Shown piece after piece: positions 11,173-21,463 of a DNA stretch of 64,000 nucleotides (position 1 is its first letter; every line of letters starts with the position of its first letter). This DNA comes from Rotaria socialis (taxonomy: Eukaryota > Rotifera > Eurotatoria > Philodinida > Philodinidae). The position numbers and the translations under genes were made by a program. The stretch lies in NCBI GenBank assembly GCA_905331475.1, contig CAJNYU010000990.1:1-64000 (forward strand), read 5' to 3'. The notes below the pieces were generated by a model. That model had not been told where the DNA came from and did not search any database. It saw nothing but the letters and a program-made list of their open reading frames with translations.

Positions 11173-11693
11173 AAAAAATATAATTATCTATCATCTGTTT
11201 ATTACTTTTTAGAGTAGGGCTGCACGAAAAAGATAGGAGTAAGAAATGACGAATGATTTACATAAATTTGGAGTTAGGAAAAACTGACGTAGAATTTTTG
11301 CAAAATTATCAATCAGGGAATTAATTTGGTATATTACGTATAATAAATAGTGGAGTCAGCATAAATTTTCTACAACTACAAAAGACGAAGTTTACAGTTG
11401 AAATCATTTACCTAGTTGAAAAAGAATGAGATGCGACACGAGAAGAAATATAGATAACTGTGTTATCGATGTTGCCCTCGAGAAAGAAGAGACATGTGCG
11501 ATGGACAAGAAGAAAAAATGTTATCTCAGTAATAGATTGACTCTTTTTTTTTGCGATAGCAATTTGATGCATTGATCATAATTGTGAAAACGGTTTGCCG
11601 AATTACGAGTTCACTGAGGAAAGTCGCAAGAGGTTTGTGGGTGCCAGGTGAAAATTTATTTTGCAAGTTTCAGAAAAAAAAGCAAGCGCACTT
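11173..11693. other. Intergenic, nothing recognised
   Basis: AT-rich spacer between the start of the rhamnosidase gene and the 3' end of the small heat-shock gene, both minus strand. Confidence 0.4.
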
Positions 11694-13023
11694 TTAAATA
11701 TATTTAAATGAAGAATATTCATCAAGTAATTTAATTCTAATATTAACTTTTCTGTCGTCATAATAATATATCGATAAACTTAATAGATCGATATTTGATG
11801 GTAGTGTTATTTGTTTATAAAAATTAGTTTCGTCAACATGAACAACAAGATCATTATTATTAATAGATACCTGAATTTTATCAGGATTATAATCCTTCAT
11901 ATCAAGTTTCATTTCTATATATCGTTGATCCCTATCATCAGTGAGTACTTTTGGTTGAAACACACTTCGATAGAAAGCATCCGCATCGAATTCTCGAGGA
12001 AAAAGCGATGATTCATTAATGGTATCACTGTCATCAGTCATGTCTGATAACGATGTAGGACTATCGGAACGTTCATGTGACGATTGAATAGTTGTTGTTG
12101 GACTCGAGCGTTGGCGATGTTTCTCTCGGTGAGTTTCTTTATGAATCGTGTTATTTTTAGTTATCACCCGATCAGCGATTGGCTGATGAAATTTATACAT
12201 TATCGCATTTGAACGTGTAGGTAAAAGTGTTGAACCGACCGAATGATTAAATCGTTGAAGTATTGGAATTCGATGATTGCCAGTATCATTTACTTTTCGT
12301 GGTAGCGCATATCGATTTGGTTGAATCAATTGAACTGATGGATATTTTGAGGAAAACTCGACTTGCAGTGTTATCGGCGAAGGAAAAGTAACGTGTGAAC
12401 TTGAAGAAAAAAAACGTTTTTTCACAGAATAGATGAATAGATACACAAATTTACCTCAATGTATCAACATCAGGAGGTAAATCATAGGATTTTTCAATTA
12501 TTCGTTTTGATAGACCCTGAAATTAAAGATCGATCTAAATAAATTTCTATGAAAACTATTTCTTACTTGACTTCTGTTCTCAATCCGTTCACCGTATACA
12601 AAAAGTTTACAACCATCAATACGAGTATGAACCTATTTATTTCATACAAGAAATTTGTTAAATAACGGAGAAAAAACAAATCTACTGACTTCATTTTGAT
12701 CAAATCCTTCAATATGAATTTTGATACGAAATTTTTCTCTATCACTGGTCGGATCATAAATCCATTGTGCTGTTGTATCTTTAGAAGGAATTCGATCTTG
12801 ATAGTTTGAATAATTCGGCGAATGACGCATAGGTATAACAATGCGATCAGTAAACGGTAAACTATAGCTATATGAAGAAGATATTCTCCTTCTATTTTGT
12901 ATAACTGTGGTGTAAATCTATGAGAAAGAAAATATTTCTTTCATCAATATAAGCTATATATATATATATATGTGTGTGTGAATACCTATTAAAACAACCA
13001 AATGACGATAATAACAAATTCAT
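11694..13023 (-). CDS. Small heat-shock protein with two alpha-crystallin domains
   Basis: Five exons join cleanly: 13023-12986, 12891-12690, 12632-12567, 12516-12455 and 12399-11694, giving 357 residues. The first alpha-crystallin domain spans exons 2-5: KFRIKIHIEGFDQNEV, then KLFVYGERIE, then KRIIEKSYDLPPDVDTL. A polar, Ser/His-rich linker of ~120 residues follows. A second, shorter domain ends the protein: YIEMKLDMKDYNPDKIQVSI, NDLVVHV, FYKQITLPSNIDLLSL. Family members are ATP-independent holdases that bind unfolding proteins. No signal peptide is evident, so it is probably cytosolic. The first exon (MNLLLSSFGCFN) and its splice to the AAGG acceptor are my reconstruction; the remaining joins are well supported by frame and domain continuity. 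Two domains in one chain is uncommon but known in invertebrates. The C-terminal I-x-I motif is not obvious. Confidence 0.85.
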
Positions 13024-13457
13024 AGGGTTATTAGTTGTAGATTAGCTTCAGAATTCATGTTACTTTTACTACTAATTCAATTGAAGAGAACGAATAAAGA
13101 GAAAGAAATTAATCTTTTCACTTTTTTTCTTGTTGTCGAACACACTTGTGTACGATAATCAACGGTATAGACGACCTACGAGAAAAATAACACATTACGA
13201 TAGTAGATATTTCTCTAATGATACGAACATAAAACAATTTACACCTTGGTGTTTGCCCAAACATTACCAATAAAAGAAACAATACAAGAATATAGTTCCC
13301 GTTTCACTCATCTGACAGAACTTCGGTGAAATTTTTACTAAGTACGTAAATGAAAAATGCAGAAAAAAAATTAATGGTATTTTTTTGAACGATTCAGCTG
13401 TATAAGAATAACAAATTTCAATATTCGGACCAGTTGAGAAAGTCAAACAAAACAAAA
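13024..13457. promoter_or_regulatory. Divergent intergenic region between sHsp and gene A1
   Basis: The two flanking genes are transcribed away from each other, so both promoters should lie here. AT-rich. I could not identify convincing heat-shock elements. Confidence 0.4.
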
Positions 13458-13775
13458 ATGCTCCATCAAATGCAATCAAACCATGAAGCCACCGCTCCAG
13501 AGCCAGTATCAAACATTCAAATATTCTTTCAACAAATTAGAAGATTTAACAAATTCATGGAATACGCATTTACACTTCCAATGAGTTTACTACAAAATGG
13601 TGTAAGCCTTGCAATGAACATTGCTTCTGCGAGTCCAAGTATTTGTGCAGCTTGTATGTGCTTAACAATCACTACAACATTGTCAGTTACAAGTGTTGCC
13701 GTGGGAGTTGGCGTAGGCGTCGGCGTATGTTGTACTCAAACCTACTCGACCGTCTCAAATTCTACCAGTGGCTAA
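13458..13775 (+). CDS. Small Gly-zipper membrane protein A, copy 1
   Basis: 105 residues in one exon; not a family I recognise. Residues 1-45 are polar/amphipathic (PVSNIQIFFQQIRRFNKFME). Then come MSLLQNGV and a cysteine-bearing SPSICAACMCLTITTTL, and a ~30-residue hydrophobic run ending in alternating Val-Gly (VAVGVGVGVGVCC). The short tail TYSTVSNSTSG carries an N-S-T sequon. The Val-Gly alternation looks like a glycine zipper, a motif that packs transmembrane helices. A tail on the lumenal or outer side would fit the sequon. It is convergent with gene B1, 192 bp away, and B1 encodes a related protein. A near-identical copy is at 15715 and a diverged one at 37517. The ATG was chosen because homology with copy 2 starts exactly there. 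Function is unknown. Confidence 0.75.
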   Translation: MLHQMQSNHEATAPEPVSNIQIFFQQIRRFNKFMEYAFTLPMSLLQNGVSLAMNIASASPSICAACMCLTITTTLSVTSVAVGVGVGVGVCCTQTYSTVSNSTSG

Positions 13776-13967
13776 TCGTTTAAATGTCTACAAGTCCATA
13801 AACACAGGTTGAACTGAATTTTTATTTCCTTTTTACTATATAAATCCTATATACGTGAGAACTAAATCGAATATTTATTCAATAAAATGTGAGAACTATG
13901 AATTACACAAAATAAATAAATAGTGTTCAAAATATTTTTCTTCTTAAAATTCCTAAGCGTGTACTAA
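13776..13967. terminator. Shared 3' region of the A1/B1 convergent pair
   Basis: AATAAA on the plus strand at 13881 (and again near 13911) lies beyond the matching TTTATT at 13821, which is AATAAA for the minus strand. If these signals are used, the two transcripts overlap tail-to-tail by roughly 100 nt. The whole spacer is almost identical in the second pair. Confidence 0.5.
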
Positions 13968-14330
13968 TCAGCCACTGGTTGAATTACTACTATTAGCTGC
14001 AGTTGTACTATTGATGATGTTTGTGCTTTGCGCAACGCCGTCAAAAGATTTCGGACAAGTCAATCCGACACCAAGTCCGACACCTAGACCAACACCAGCA
14101 GAACATGTAATACTAATAAGTGCACCACATACACAAAGAGAACAGAATGCCGGATGTATTGAGAAGCAATGAGGTAATGCTATTCCAAGTTTATCCAATA
14201 TAAATTTTGGCCAACTGATGACCATGCTATATGTCATTTTAATTATCTTCAAAATCTCCATAATCATTTGCCGTAGAGTTAACTTTTGTTTTACTTCGAA
14301 CAAATTACTTGTTGGTGCAAAATAATTCAT
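13968..14330 (-). CDS. Small Gly-zipper membrane protein B, copy 1
   Basis: 120 residues starting MNYFAPTSN, a beginning conserved in all three copies and the reason for choosing this ATG. The layout parallels protein A: a basic/amphipathic N-terminal helix (LTLRQMIMEILKIIKM), PKFILDKLGI, a cysteine motif SIHPAFCSLCVCGALISI, and then a hydrophobic run with three GVGL-type repeats ending in TCPKSFDG. The tail is rich in N-x-S/T (IINSTTAANSSNSTSG). A and B share the order S.P..C..C.CxAI.., (GV/GL)n, Cys and a SNSTSG tail, so they are probably ancient paralogues. The protein is not recognised. Membrane insertion with an outside tail is inferred from the sequons. Confidence 0.75.
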   Translation of the reverse strand: MNYFAPTSNLFEVKQKLTLRQMIMEILKIIKMTYSMVISWPKFILDKLGIALPHCFSIHPAFCSLCVCGALISITCSAGVGLGVGLGVGLTCPKSFDGVAQSTNIINSTTAANSSNSTSG

Positions 14331-15714
14331 TTTCCTTGTCTCCAAATAAACAATAATCGTTTTCAAGTAATGTAATTTCTCTCTTTTTTTTATGTATATA
14401 TCTCGTGAATACAAGACAACATGTGGGAGTCAAAACAAAATGGACTTGTTTACCAAAGATCTCAATGAAAAAAATAATTGTCCTTCACACTTGTTGTGTT
14501 GACTATTACTAAATGCATCGTTGATATAGTATCTGTCTTTTCTTTAAGGCTATTTTGCAATAAAAAGAAGGAAGAGTTCACTGGTTGAGTTTCGTTTCAT
14601 TACGAGGTGGAACTGATATTAAATAATTTGTGTATATTTTTCCACTGGAAAAATTAACTGCCTGGTAATGATGATAGTGATCTGTTAATGATTGGCGTCT
14701 GGTTTACTTGTGGCTAATAACCGTATGAAAACATGCAACGGCAAGGTAAGGCATTTTTATATTTTCCTATATCGATGCACGTCAATACGTAGCGGAAGCA
14801 AAGAAAGAAAAATACCGTGTTTCTTTTTCAATCGTATCTGATATTGCAAACATAATTATATCTTTCAGATATCATTAAAGTCAACATAATTGCTTTTGAT
14901 GCTATAAAACTCATGATTTTATAGGTATTTTATAAACGAATTTGAGTGTTTTCTTACTACTAAGACAAATAATAAATATTAATTGTCACAAAAGATCGTT
15001 TTTATTTTTTTGAGTGACTATTATTTATGATTATTCATGACAAATAACAGATGTGAGACAATATGTGTGCATGAGGAAGTTCTACTTTTATTTAATTAGC
15101 ACCCTTAATAAATGAGGGTGTGAGAATTATTCTTTCCTCCACTAAGATACTTTTTCAAAAAAGAGAGAACTAAATCATATTTTTGATTCGTATCAACAGA
15201 AATCATCCCGTGTACAAGTTATAACGTTACTTCAAAGTAAAATATTCACTATGCATTTACAGTCACTCTACAGACTCACTTTTGCTATAAAATATAAAAA
15301 TTTCTTTCAGAAAGTAACATCAAATGCAATTAGAGATATATATGTGAGATGTCATCAGATATGAATTAATAAGCAACTCACAAGATAAATTCGAAAAATG
15401 ACGAGTGTCATAAAAATAATACCAAAGCACGGACGAGACTCGTAGTAGTCAATAATGACGCGCATTCTTTCTTAATGAGGCAAGTGACTCATGACGAAAT
15501 ACATAAATTTCTCAGGGTCCAATTTTACCGTAACGCATGAAAACAAAATAATAGACACTTTTTTTGGCCTTCCAAAGCTCATGAATAAAAACAACTATGA
15601 ATCCTCAGTATTTAATTTCAAGCCGTCTGGCAAGTTGTCAAGCATTTCTTTGCACACAAAAGAGCTTCAACTATCCTTCGAATTTTCTCACACTACGAAA
15701 TTTAAACGAACAAG
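14331..15714. other. Divergent spacer between B1 and A2
   Basis: About 1.4 kb with no supported gene. The frame at 15491-15841 only overlaps the start of A2 in another frame. No homology to the corresponding region upstream of A1 is visible. Confidence 0.45.
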
Positions 15715-16032
15715 ATGCTCCATCAAATGCAATCAAACCATCAAGTCAATGCTCCAGAGCCAGTATCAAACATTCAAATCTTCTTTCAACAAATTAGAAG
15801 ATTTAACAAATTCATGGAATACGCATTCACACTTCCAATGAGTTTACTACAAAATGGTGTACGCCTTGCAATGAACATTGCTTCTGCGAGTCCAAATATT
15901 TGTGCAATGGTGATGTGTTCAGCAATCACTACAACATTGTCAGTTGCAAGTGTTGCCGTCGGAGTTGGCGTAGGCGTCGGCGTAGGTTGTACTCAAACCT
16001 ACTCGACCGTCTCAAATTCTACCAGTGGCTAA
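15715..16032 (+). CDS. Small Gly-zipper membrane protein A, copy 2
   Basis: 105 residues, ~90% identical to copy 1 and with the same layout. Differences cluster in the cysteine segment (SPNICAMVMCSAITTTL in place of SPSICAACMCLTITTTL) and before the last Cys (VGVGVGC versus VGVGVCC). Nucleotide identity with copy 1 begins exactly at the ATG: the 5' flanks are unrelated, while the 3' flanks are nearly identical. Most changes are conservative or in the same class, which suggests that the reading frame is maintained. Confidence 0.75.
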   Translation: MLHQMQSNHQVNAPEPVSNIQIFFQQIRRFNKFMEYAFTLPMSLLQNGVRLAMNIASASPNICAMVMCSAITTTLSVASVAVGVGVGVGVGCTQTYSTVSNSTSG

Positions 16033-16043
16033 TCGTTTAAATG

Positions 16044-16488
16044 TCTACAAGTCCATAAACACAGGTTGAACTGAATTTTTATTTCCTTTTTACTATATAA
16101 ATCCTATATACGTGAGAACTAAATCGAATATTTATTCAATAAAATGTGAGAACTATGAATTACACAAAATAAATAAATAGTGTTCAAAATATTTTTCTTC
16201 TTAAAATTCCTAAGCGTGTACTAATCAGCCACTGGTTGAATTACTACTATTAGCTGCAGTTGTACNTCTACAAGTCCATAAACACAGGTTGAACTGAATT
16301 TTTATTTCCTTTTTACTATATAAATCCTATATACGTGAGAACTAAATCGAATATTTATTCAATAAAATGTGAGAACTATGAATTACAAAAAATAAATAAA
16401 TAGTGTTCAAAATATTTTTCTTCTTAAAATTCCTAAGCGTGTACTAATCAGCCACTGGTTGAATTACTACTATTAGCTGCAGTTGTAC
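16044..16488. repeat. 222-bp direct duplication flanking a single N (probable assembly join)
   Basis: Positions 16044-16265 and 16267-16488 are the same 222-bp sequence with one visible difference (ACACAAAAT versus ACAAAAAAT), separated by an N at 16266. The duplicated unit covers the A2-B2 spacer and the last ~40 bp of gene B2, so the stretch before the N contains a truncated B2 3' end. In copy 1 the spacer occurs once. The simplest reading is two contig ends that overlap but were abutted with one N. Confidence 0.8.
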
Positions 16489-16810
16489 TATTGATGATGC
16501 TTGTGCTTTGCGCAACGCCGTCAAAAGATTTCGGACAAGTCAATCCGACACCAAGTCCGACACCTAGACCAACACCAGCAGAACATGCAATACTAATAAT
16601 TGCACCACATATACAAAGAGAACAGAGTGCCGGATGTATTGAGAAGCAATTAGGTAATGATATTCCAAGTTTATCCAATATAAATTTTGGCCAACTGATG
16701 ACCATGCTATATGTCATTTTAATTATCTTCAAAATCTCCATAATCATTTGCCGTAGAGTTAACTTTTGTTTTACTTGGAACAAATTACTTGTTGGTGCAA
16801 AATAATTCAT
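16448..16810 (-). CDS. Small Gly-zipper membrane protein B, copy 2
   Basis: 120 residues, closely similar to B1 over the full length: MNYFAPTSNLFQVKQ, PKFILDKLGISLPNC, SLCICGAIISI, GVGLGVGLGVGL, and the sequon-rich tail. The start is fixed by loss of nucleotide identity with copy 1 immediately upstream of the ATG. It is convergent with A2, with the apparent assembly duplication lying between them. Confidence 0.75.
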   Translation of the reverse strand: MNYFAPTSNLFQVKQKLTLRQMIMEILKIIKMTYSMVISWPKFILDKLGISLPNCFSIHPALCSLCICGAIISIACSAGVGLGVGLGVGLTCPKSFDGVAQSTSIINSTTAANSSNSTSG

Positions 16811-17101
16811 TTCGAACAAATTCTATTCGTAGTTAGTTTCCGTCCGATATGAAATACTCAGTAATATATTTTTTCGCACCTGCTTTTTATATACGTGAAG
16901 GATGAGATAAAATATTATTTATTCGTTTGGTTTTGACTATAGCAAAGTGATCTATTGACTAATTACCTGTTTTTACTGTTACGTTAACTTGAAAAAATGT
17001 AATTACATTTTTGTTGTTTTTACCTTGGAATGCCTTCGTTCACTTGATGTACGCGATTTTCAATGCGATGATGCGCCTGCGCGTGATCGAGAATACATCC
17101 T
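16811..17101. other. Spacer between B2 and foldback element
   Basis: No gene or repeat recognised. Confidence 0.4.
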
Positions 17102-17726
17102 ATTCCGCAATGTTGAACATTCCGGAACCAGTTCCGCTCACGGAACCAATTCCATCTAATTCCCGAAATTCCGTTTATTACTTCCAACACAATTCCGGAA
17201 TTCCCGGAATCACTGCCGATATATTCCATCAAATTCCCGGAATTCCGTTTATCCATTCCGATTCAATTCCGGAATTACACGGAATTCATACGGATTCCGC
17301 CTAATTCCCAGCGATTCCGGAATTGAGTGATCAATGGACACTTGATATATCTTATACCTCGGTGACGAATGCAATTCCGGTGCGGAATTCCGGGAATTAG
17401 GTCGAACAGGAATTGAACGGAATCACACGGAATTCCGTCTAATTCCCACCGATTCCGTATTGAGCTAATTCCGGAATTGGACTGAATTTCGTGGAATTCC
17501 GGGAATCGGACGAACTAAGTCCGGAATCGAACGAAGCAGTTCCGGAATCGAAGGAACTAATTCCGGAATCGGACAGTCTTCATATTTGACCTAATTCCGG
17601 AATCGACGGAACTGATTCCGGGGCGGAACTGATTACGGGGCGGAACTGATTCCGGGGTGGAACTGATTCCGGGGCGGAACTGATTACGGGGCGGAACTGA
17701 TTCCGGAATGTTCAACATTGCGGAAT
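17102..17726. mobile_element. Foldback/MITE-like element made of GGAATTCC repeats, copy 2
   Basis: It has the same terminal inverted repeats as 2291-2827 (ATTCCGCAATGTTGAACATT and its complement) and the same GGAATTCCGG-type interior, in the opposite orientation. It differs by a run of a 17-bp tandem unit near its right end (17608-17709). It is longer than copy 1 (625 versus 537 bp). CCT precedes both left ends, but no target-site duplication is convincing. Confidence 0.75.
17608..17709. repeat. 17-bp tandem array inside foldback copy 2
   Basis: Five full units of GGAACTGATTCCGGGGC (with C/A and C/T variants) are followed by a partial unit running into the terminal inverted repeat. The array is absent from copy 1. 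Confidence 0.85.
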
Positions 17727-18949
17727 TGAATGACTGCTCACGTGACCACCCATGACGTAAATAATTCAAGGAAACACCCCTTGAAACGCATTCCATATTT
17801 ACTCAGGAACGTTTCAAAACGTTTTTTTGTAATATGTAATGCATTTCGCTTCGTTTCTCTTTCGAAGTACGACGTTCTCGAGCGTTAAGTTTTCGAAACA
17901 ACGCAAAATGCATTCACTTTCCGGACGCGTTTTCCAGCATTCACAAAAACACGTTCCGAAACGTAGAGCGCCTGACCCTAATTCGATCACATATTTTTAC
18001 TTTTTCAGAAAGAAACTCTTAGCTTCTCTCCACAAAGTCTGTTTGATTTCATTTTTGGTTTCCGTGGTAGAAGAAACATTTATCTATCTAATCATATAAT
18101 TTTTACATGAAACTAATTAGTTATTAATTAGCAATAACCTTTAAAGAAGAGCTATTTCGAATTTTTGTTCGTTCTCCTCTTCCCCGAATTCGGTCATCAC
18201 AGCTATTTTGTGTGGAGCCTTCGGGACAAGCATATTTTCGGTACAAAAAAATACCTCTAATCGAAAAGCAAACTCGACTATTCGATTCCTCAAATGAGAA
18301 TCTATAATCTCGTGTTTTCTTTATTCTTCCACAATGCACTTTGCATTACGTTTTTTAAAAACAATCAAGTGATGTTCGTGATCGAATTATGGAACTGATC
18401 TTAATCCGTTCACTCAAGCTCATGTCGAGTTCCTAATTCGATCACGTAAAGTAAAATACATGGGGATTTAGTGAATGGTGGTACAAATAATGTTCGCGCT
18501 ACTAGAAGTGCACAATTGATAGTTAGCATTGCTACAAAAGTTGTAGAGTATATGAAAGACTATCTGTATGTACAATATGAACGATTTTAATTCTAATCTA
18601 GATGATGGTTCATTCGTTTTAAGTAACAAGGATAGTCGTTCATATTTTGTTTGCCATTTCAATGTCATAAGTATACAAAAACTAAAAGACAATCATTTTA
18701 TAAAAAAAATAGTTAAATAGTTCTAACTTCAACACAAGAAAAATCAACTTGATGTACAATATTCAGAACATAAACAACGGTTAAATAAAGTCATTGACAT
18801 TCGCCATTCTTCATTTGAATTATCACTTACTTCCGCCATTTCACTGAAATTAATTGCATTCTGCAAACATTAAATACTCAATTCAATTTCAACATCTTTC
18901 GAAATACGACATTCTTGTTTTTATCTAGTAATACGTGATGATGCTTTTT
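17727..18949. other. Intergenic, no supported gene
   Basis: The frames 17839-18099 (plus) and 18124-18339 (minus) have no recognisable domain. TTCGATCAC-type words recur at 17982, 18192 and 18432, which may mark an old repeat. Confidence 0.4.
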
Positions 18950-20572
18950 TTCACTTGATTTTTGGCATTACTATTTGTTGAAGTTTTAATTGTTTTGGAA
19001 GCTTTTGATAAACGAGCTTTCTTCGTTTGACTCTTGGTTTCTTTTTCTTTCAATTTCATCATGACCTATTCATCTTCCGTAACATTCAAACCAATAGTAC
19101 TTCTTAATCTTGAACCTCGAATCGGTTTAGACTTTGTAGTTGTAAATGTTTTTTATTGACGTTGACATACAATTTGATTAATTACTTCACGTAGAGCAAC
19201 TAATATGACTAGATGAAAGATTCCAATCAATGCCTGAAATTATTAAAAACCGCAAATAAAATTATGAATGTGGGAAAATATATATCTTACCTGTGGTAAA
19301 TAAATGCTTTTCATCATAATTACTTGTATTTTGTTGATTACTCGATACTGTTAATTCAAGACTTCGAGATGGTTCACAACTCATATTGAGTGAACATGGT
19401 TGAAGATCACTATAAGATGAAGGATCAAGTAGTGGTGAAATATTACTTTCATCGACAACGATTGGTTGCAAGATTGACGAATATGTTAATGTTGTCATTG
19501 TTGTACATGGATCACTTGATAGAATTTTAATTGGTGAAGGTAACAATGCTTGTGTATTAATAGTTGTTGATTGCTTGAAGATAAGATTAGCAGCAGGAGA
19601 AGTTAATGAACTCGAAGTATTCATAGATGAACTGAGAATATTTGTTGGAACTGAAGTTGAATTATTATCATTACATGTAGACGAATTAATATTATTTGTC
19701 GAAACTTTGTCATGCATAGCGTTTTTGCCAAATGGCCAGATTCCTATGTAGATCAAACGAATAATTATAAAACAACTACAAAAAGAGTTTTGACTATCAG
19801 TTCGAGCAGATGACGAAACAATCCTGGCTGAAGAAAAAAAGCTTGATCAACAAATAATTTCTTCATAAGACGAGGAAAATCACTGTTCGTGATTCGTTTA
19901 TTTCCTTATTTCAGGTGATTCTTTACGTTTTTCGCCCAGTCGTTTTTCACCGAGTTGAACAGGACGATGTCGACTGGATGAAGTGCATGTGTTGAATGCG
20001 CAGGGAGCATAAGACATACAATAGTATTATTTATTCCTAAGTAAATCAACAATCTTTAGACTAACATGTGAACTATATCCATCAAGAATCAAAAGCAACG
20101 GTCTATTCAAATGAGCAGTTGCTGGTATAGACATATATTTCAACCAATATTCAAACATGCCCGTATCAATCGAGCCCTATGTAATACAAAACAAATAACT
20201 ATTGGCATCAAAACTCACTTATAGTAGAATAAATATATTCTACTATTCCAAAGAAAATTACTTTATTTGTTATCCCAAAATGTGCGTCATCTGGTTCACC
20301 AGCACATCATGAATCCATCAAATGTTTTCCGGAATAAAGAAATAATGGACTAAGAACAAAGCCACCAGCACTAACACAAATTAATGCTGTTCGATCGTCT
20401 TTTCCTGTACCACTATTTGCCTCAAAAGCATGTCTTCGACTAGATTTCACGATAACCCGTTCGCCTAAAAAGCAATTTTTTTTATTTCAATGTATTCCAG
20501 TGTATTAACCTTTCGTTTGATCTGCAAATCCAGTCTCATCTACGTTAAATATCTGACAAGGTTTATCAAAAA
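18950..20572 (-). pseudogene. Pogo/Tigger/jerky-like DDE_1 transposase, truncated and broken
   Basis: Read on the minus strand, the DDE core is clear: CQIFNVDETGFADQTKG with the first catalytic Asp, an intron, GERVIVKSSRRHAFEANSG and ALICVSAGGFVLSPLFLY. After a second intron come LLLILDGYSSHVS with the second Asp, then LPAHSTHALHPVDIVLFNSVK with the third. A typical GIWPF...A motif and a Ser/Thr-rich C-terminal tail follow (19756-19262). Lesions include a stop after SGKHLMDS and a frameshift after LLRNK. Everything N-terminal to CQIFNV is missing at the point where the MULE begins (20573), and no matching helix-turn-helix part was found beyond the MULE. Confidence 0.8.
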
Positions 20573-21463
20573 GGGATCAGTGAAAGTTGAGCACGAGAAC
20601 GATCAGTACGGAATATTCAGCACGTGGAATGAAAAGAACCAGAATAGTTCAGCACCGGAATTTTGAGCACTAAGAGAGATCAGCACGAATATTGAATAGG
20701 TCGAATGAATAACACAAATTTATTTAAATATATTTGAACGAAATATTGAACAAAAATTTACAAAGAGATATTATGTGCAATTGAATCGATCTGAGTCAGA
20801 ACATTTGAATGAGGAGTTGTGATAAGATTTATCAAGCGATTTTCGAAACGTTGATTTACTTTCTTCTTTTTTGGTGGTTGTCCAGTATTGATGTGTAATA
20901 TATCGGGGTGGGTAGCATTTTCTTCGTCAATTAGTTTTTGCAAAAATAGCCATAGTGTTGGATGAGCACATCGGAAGACAGAGCCTATTCAACGGTTGTA
21001 AGCTTCGGCAGAGTTGTTCGTTCTCATAGATAATTGTGTGGTTCTGTCGTGCATATTCCAGAATTCGATCGCAAACATAGCTTTGTTTCGTGTATTATTT
21101 AGTCGTAGTCGCCCTAGAAAAATAATATGCTGGAATTTTCTCCATGAAAACCAAAATATCTCTTACCGATGTAAGTTTCTTCAAAGTAATCAAGAATTGT
21201 TTCGTTATCATCACCAAGATCAATTGATAAATGTTCGAATCCATTAATGACGTTCGTTAGTTTCAGAAATGCCAAAGCCGCTATTTTATGAATATTATGC
21301 GTAAATAATGGATCACTTTCATATTGATTTTGATGTCCTAGTGCCTAATTTAAGAAATAGCATGACGTTAAACTTTCTAATCGCCTGATTATTATAAACA
21401 TTTTATTACCTGTAATTTACGATGTATACTCTGTCTTAAGTGAAAATGGCATCCTGACAATAA

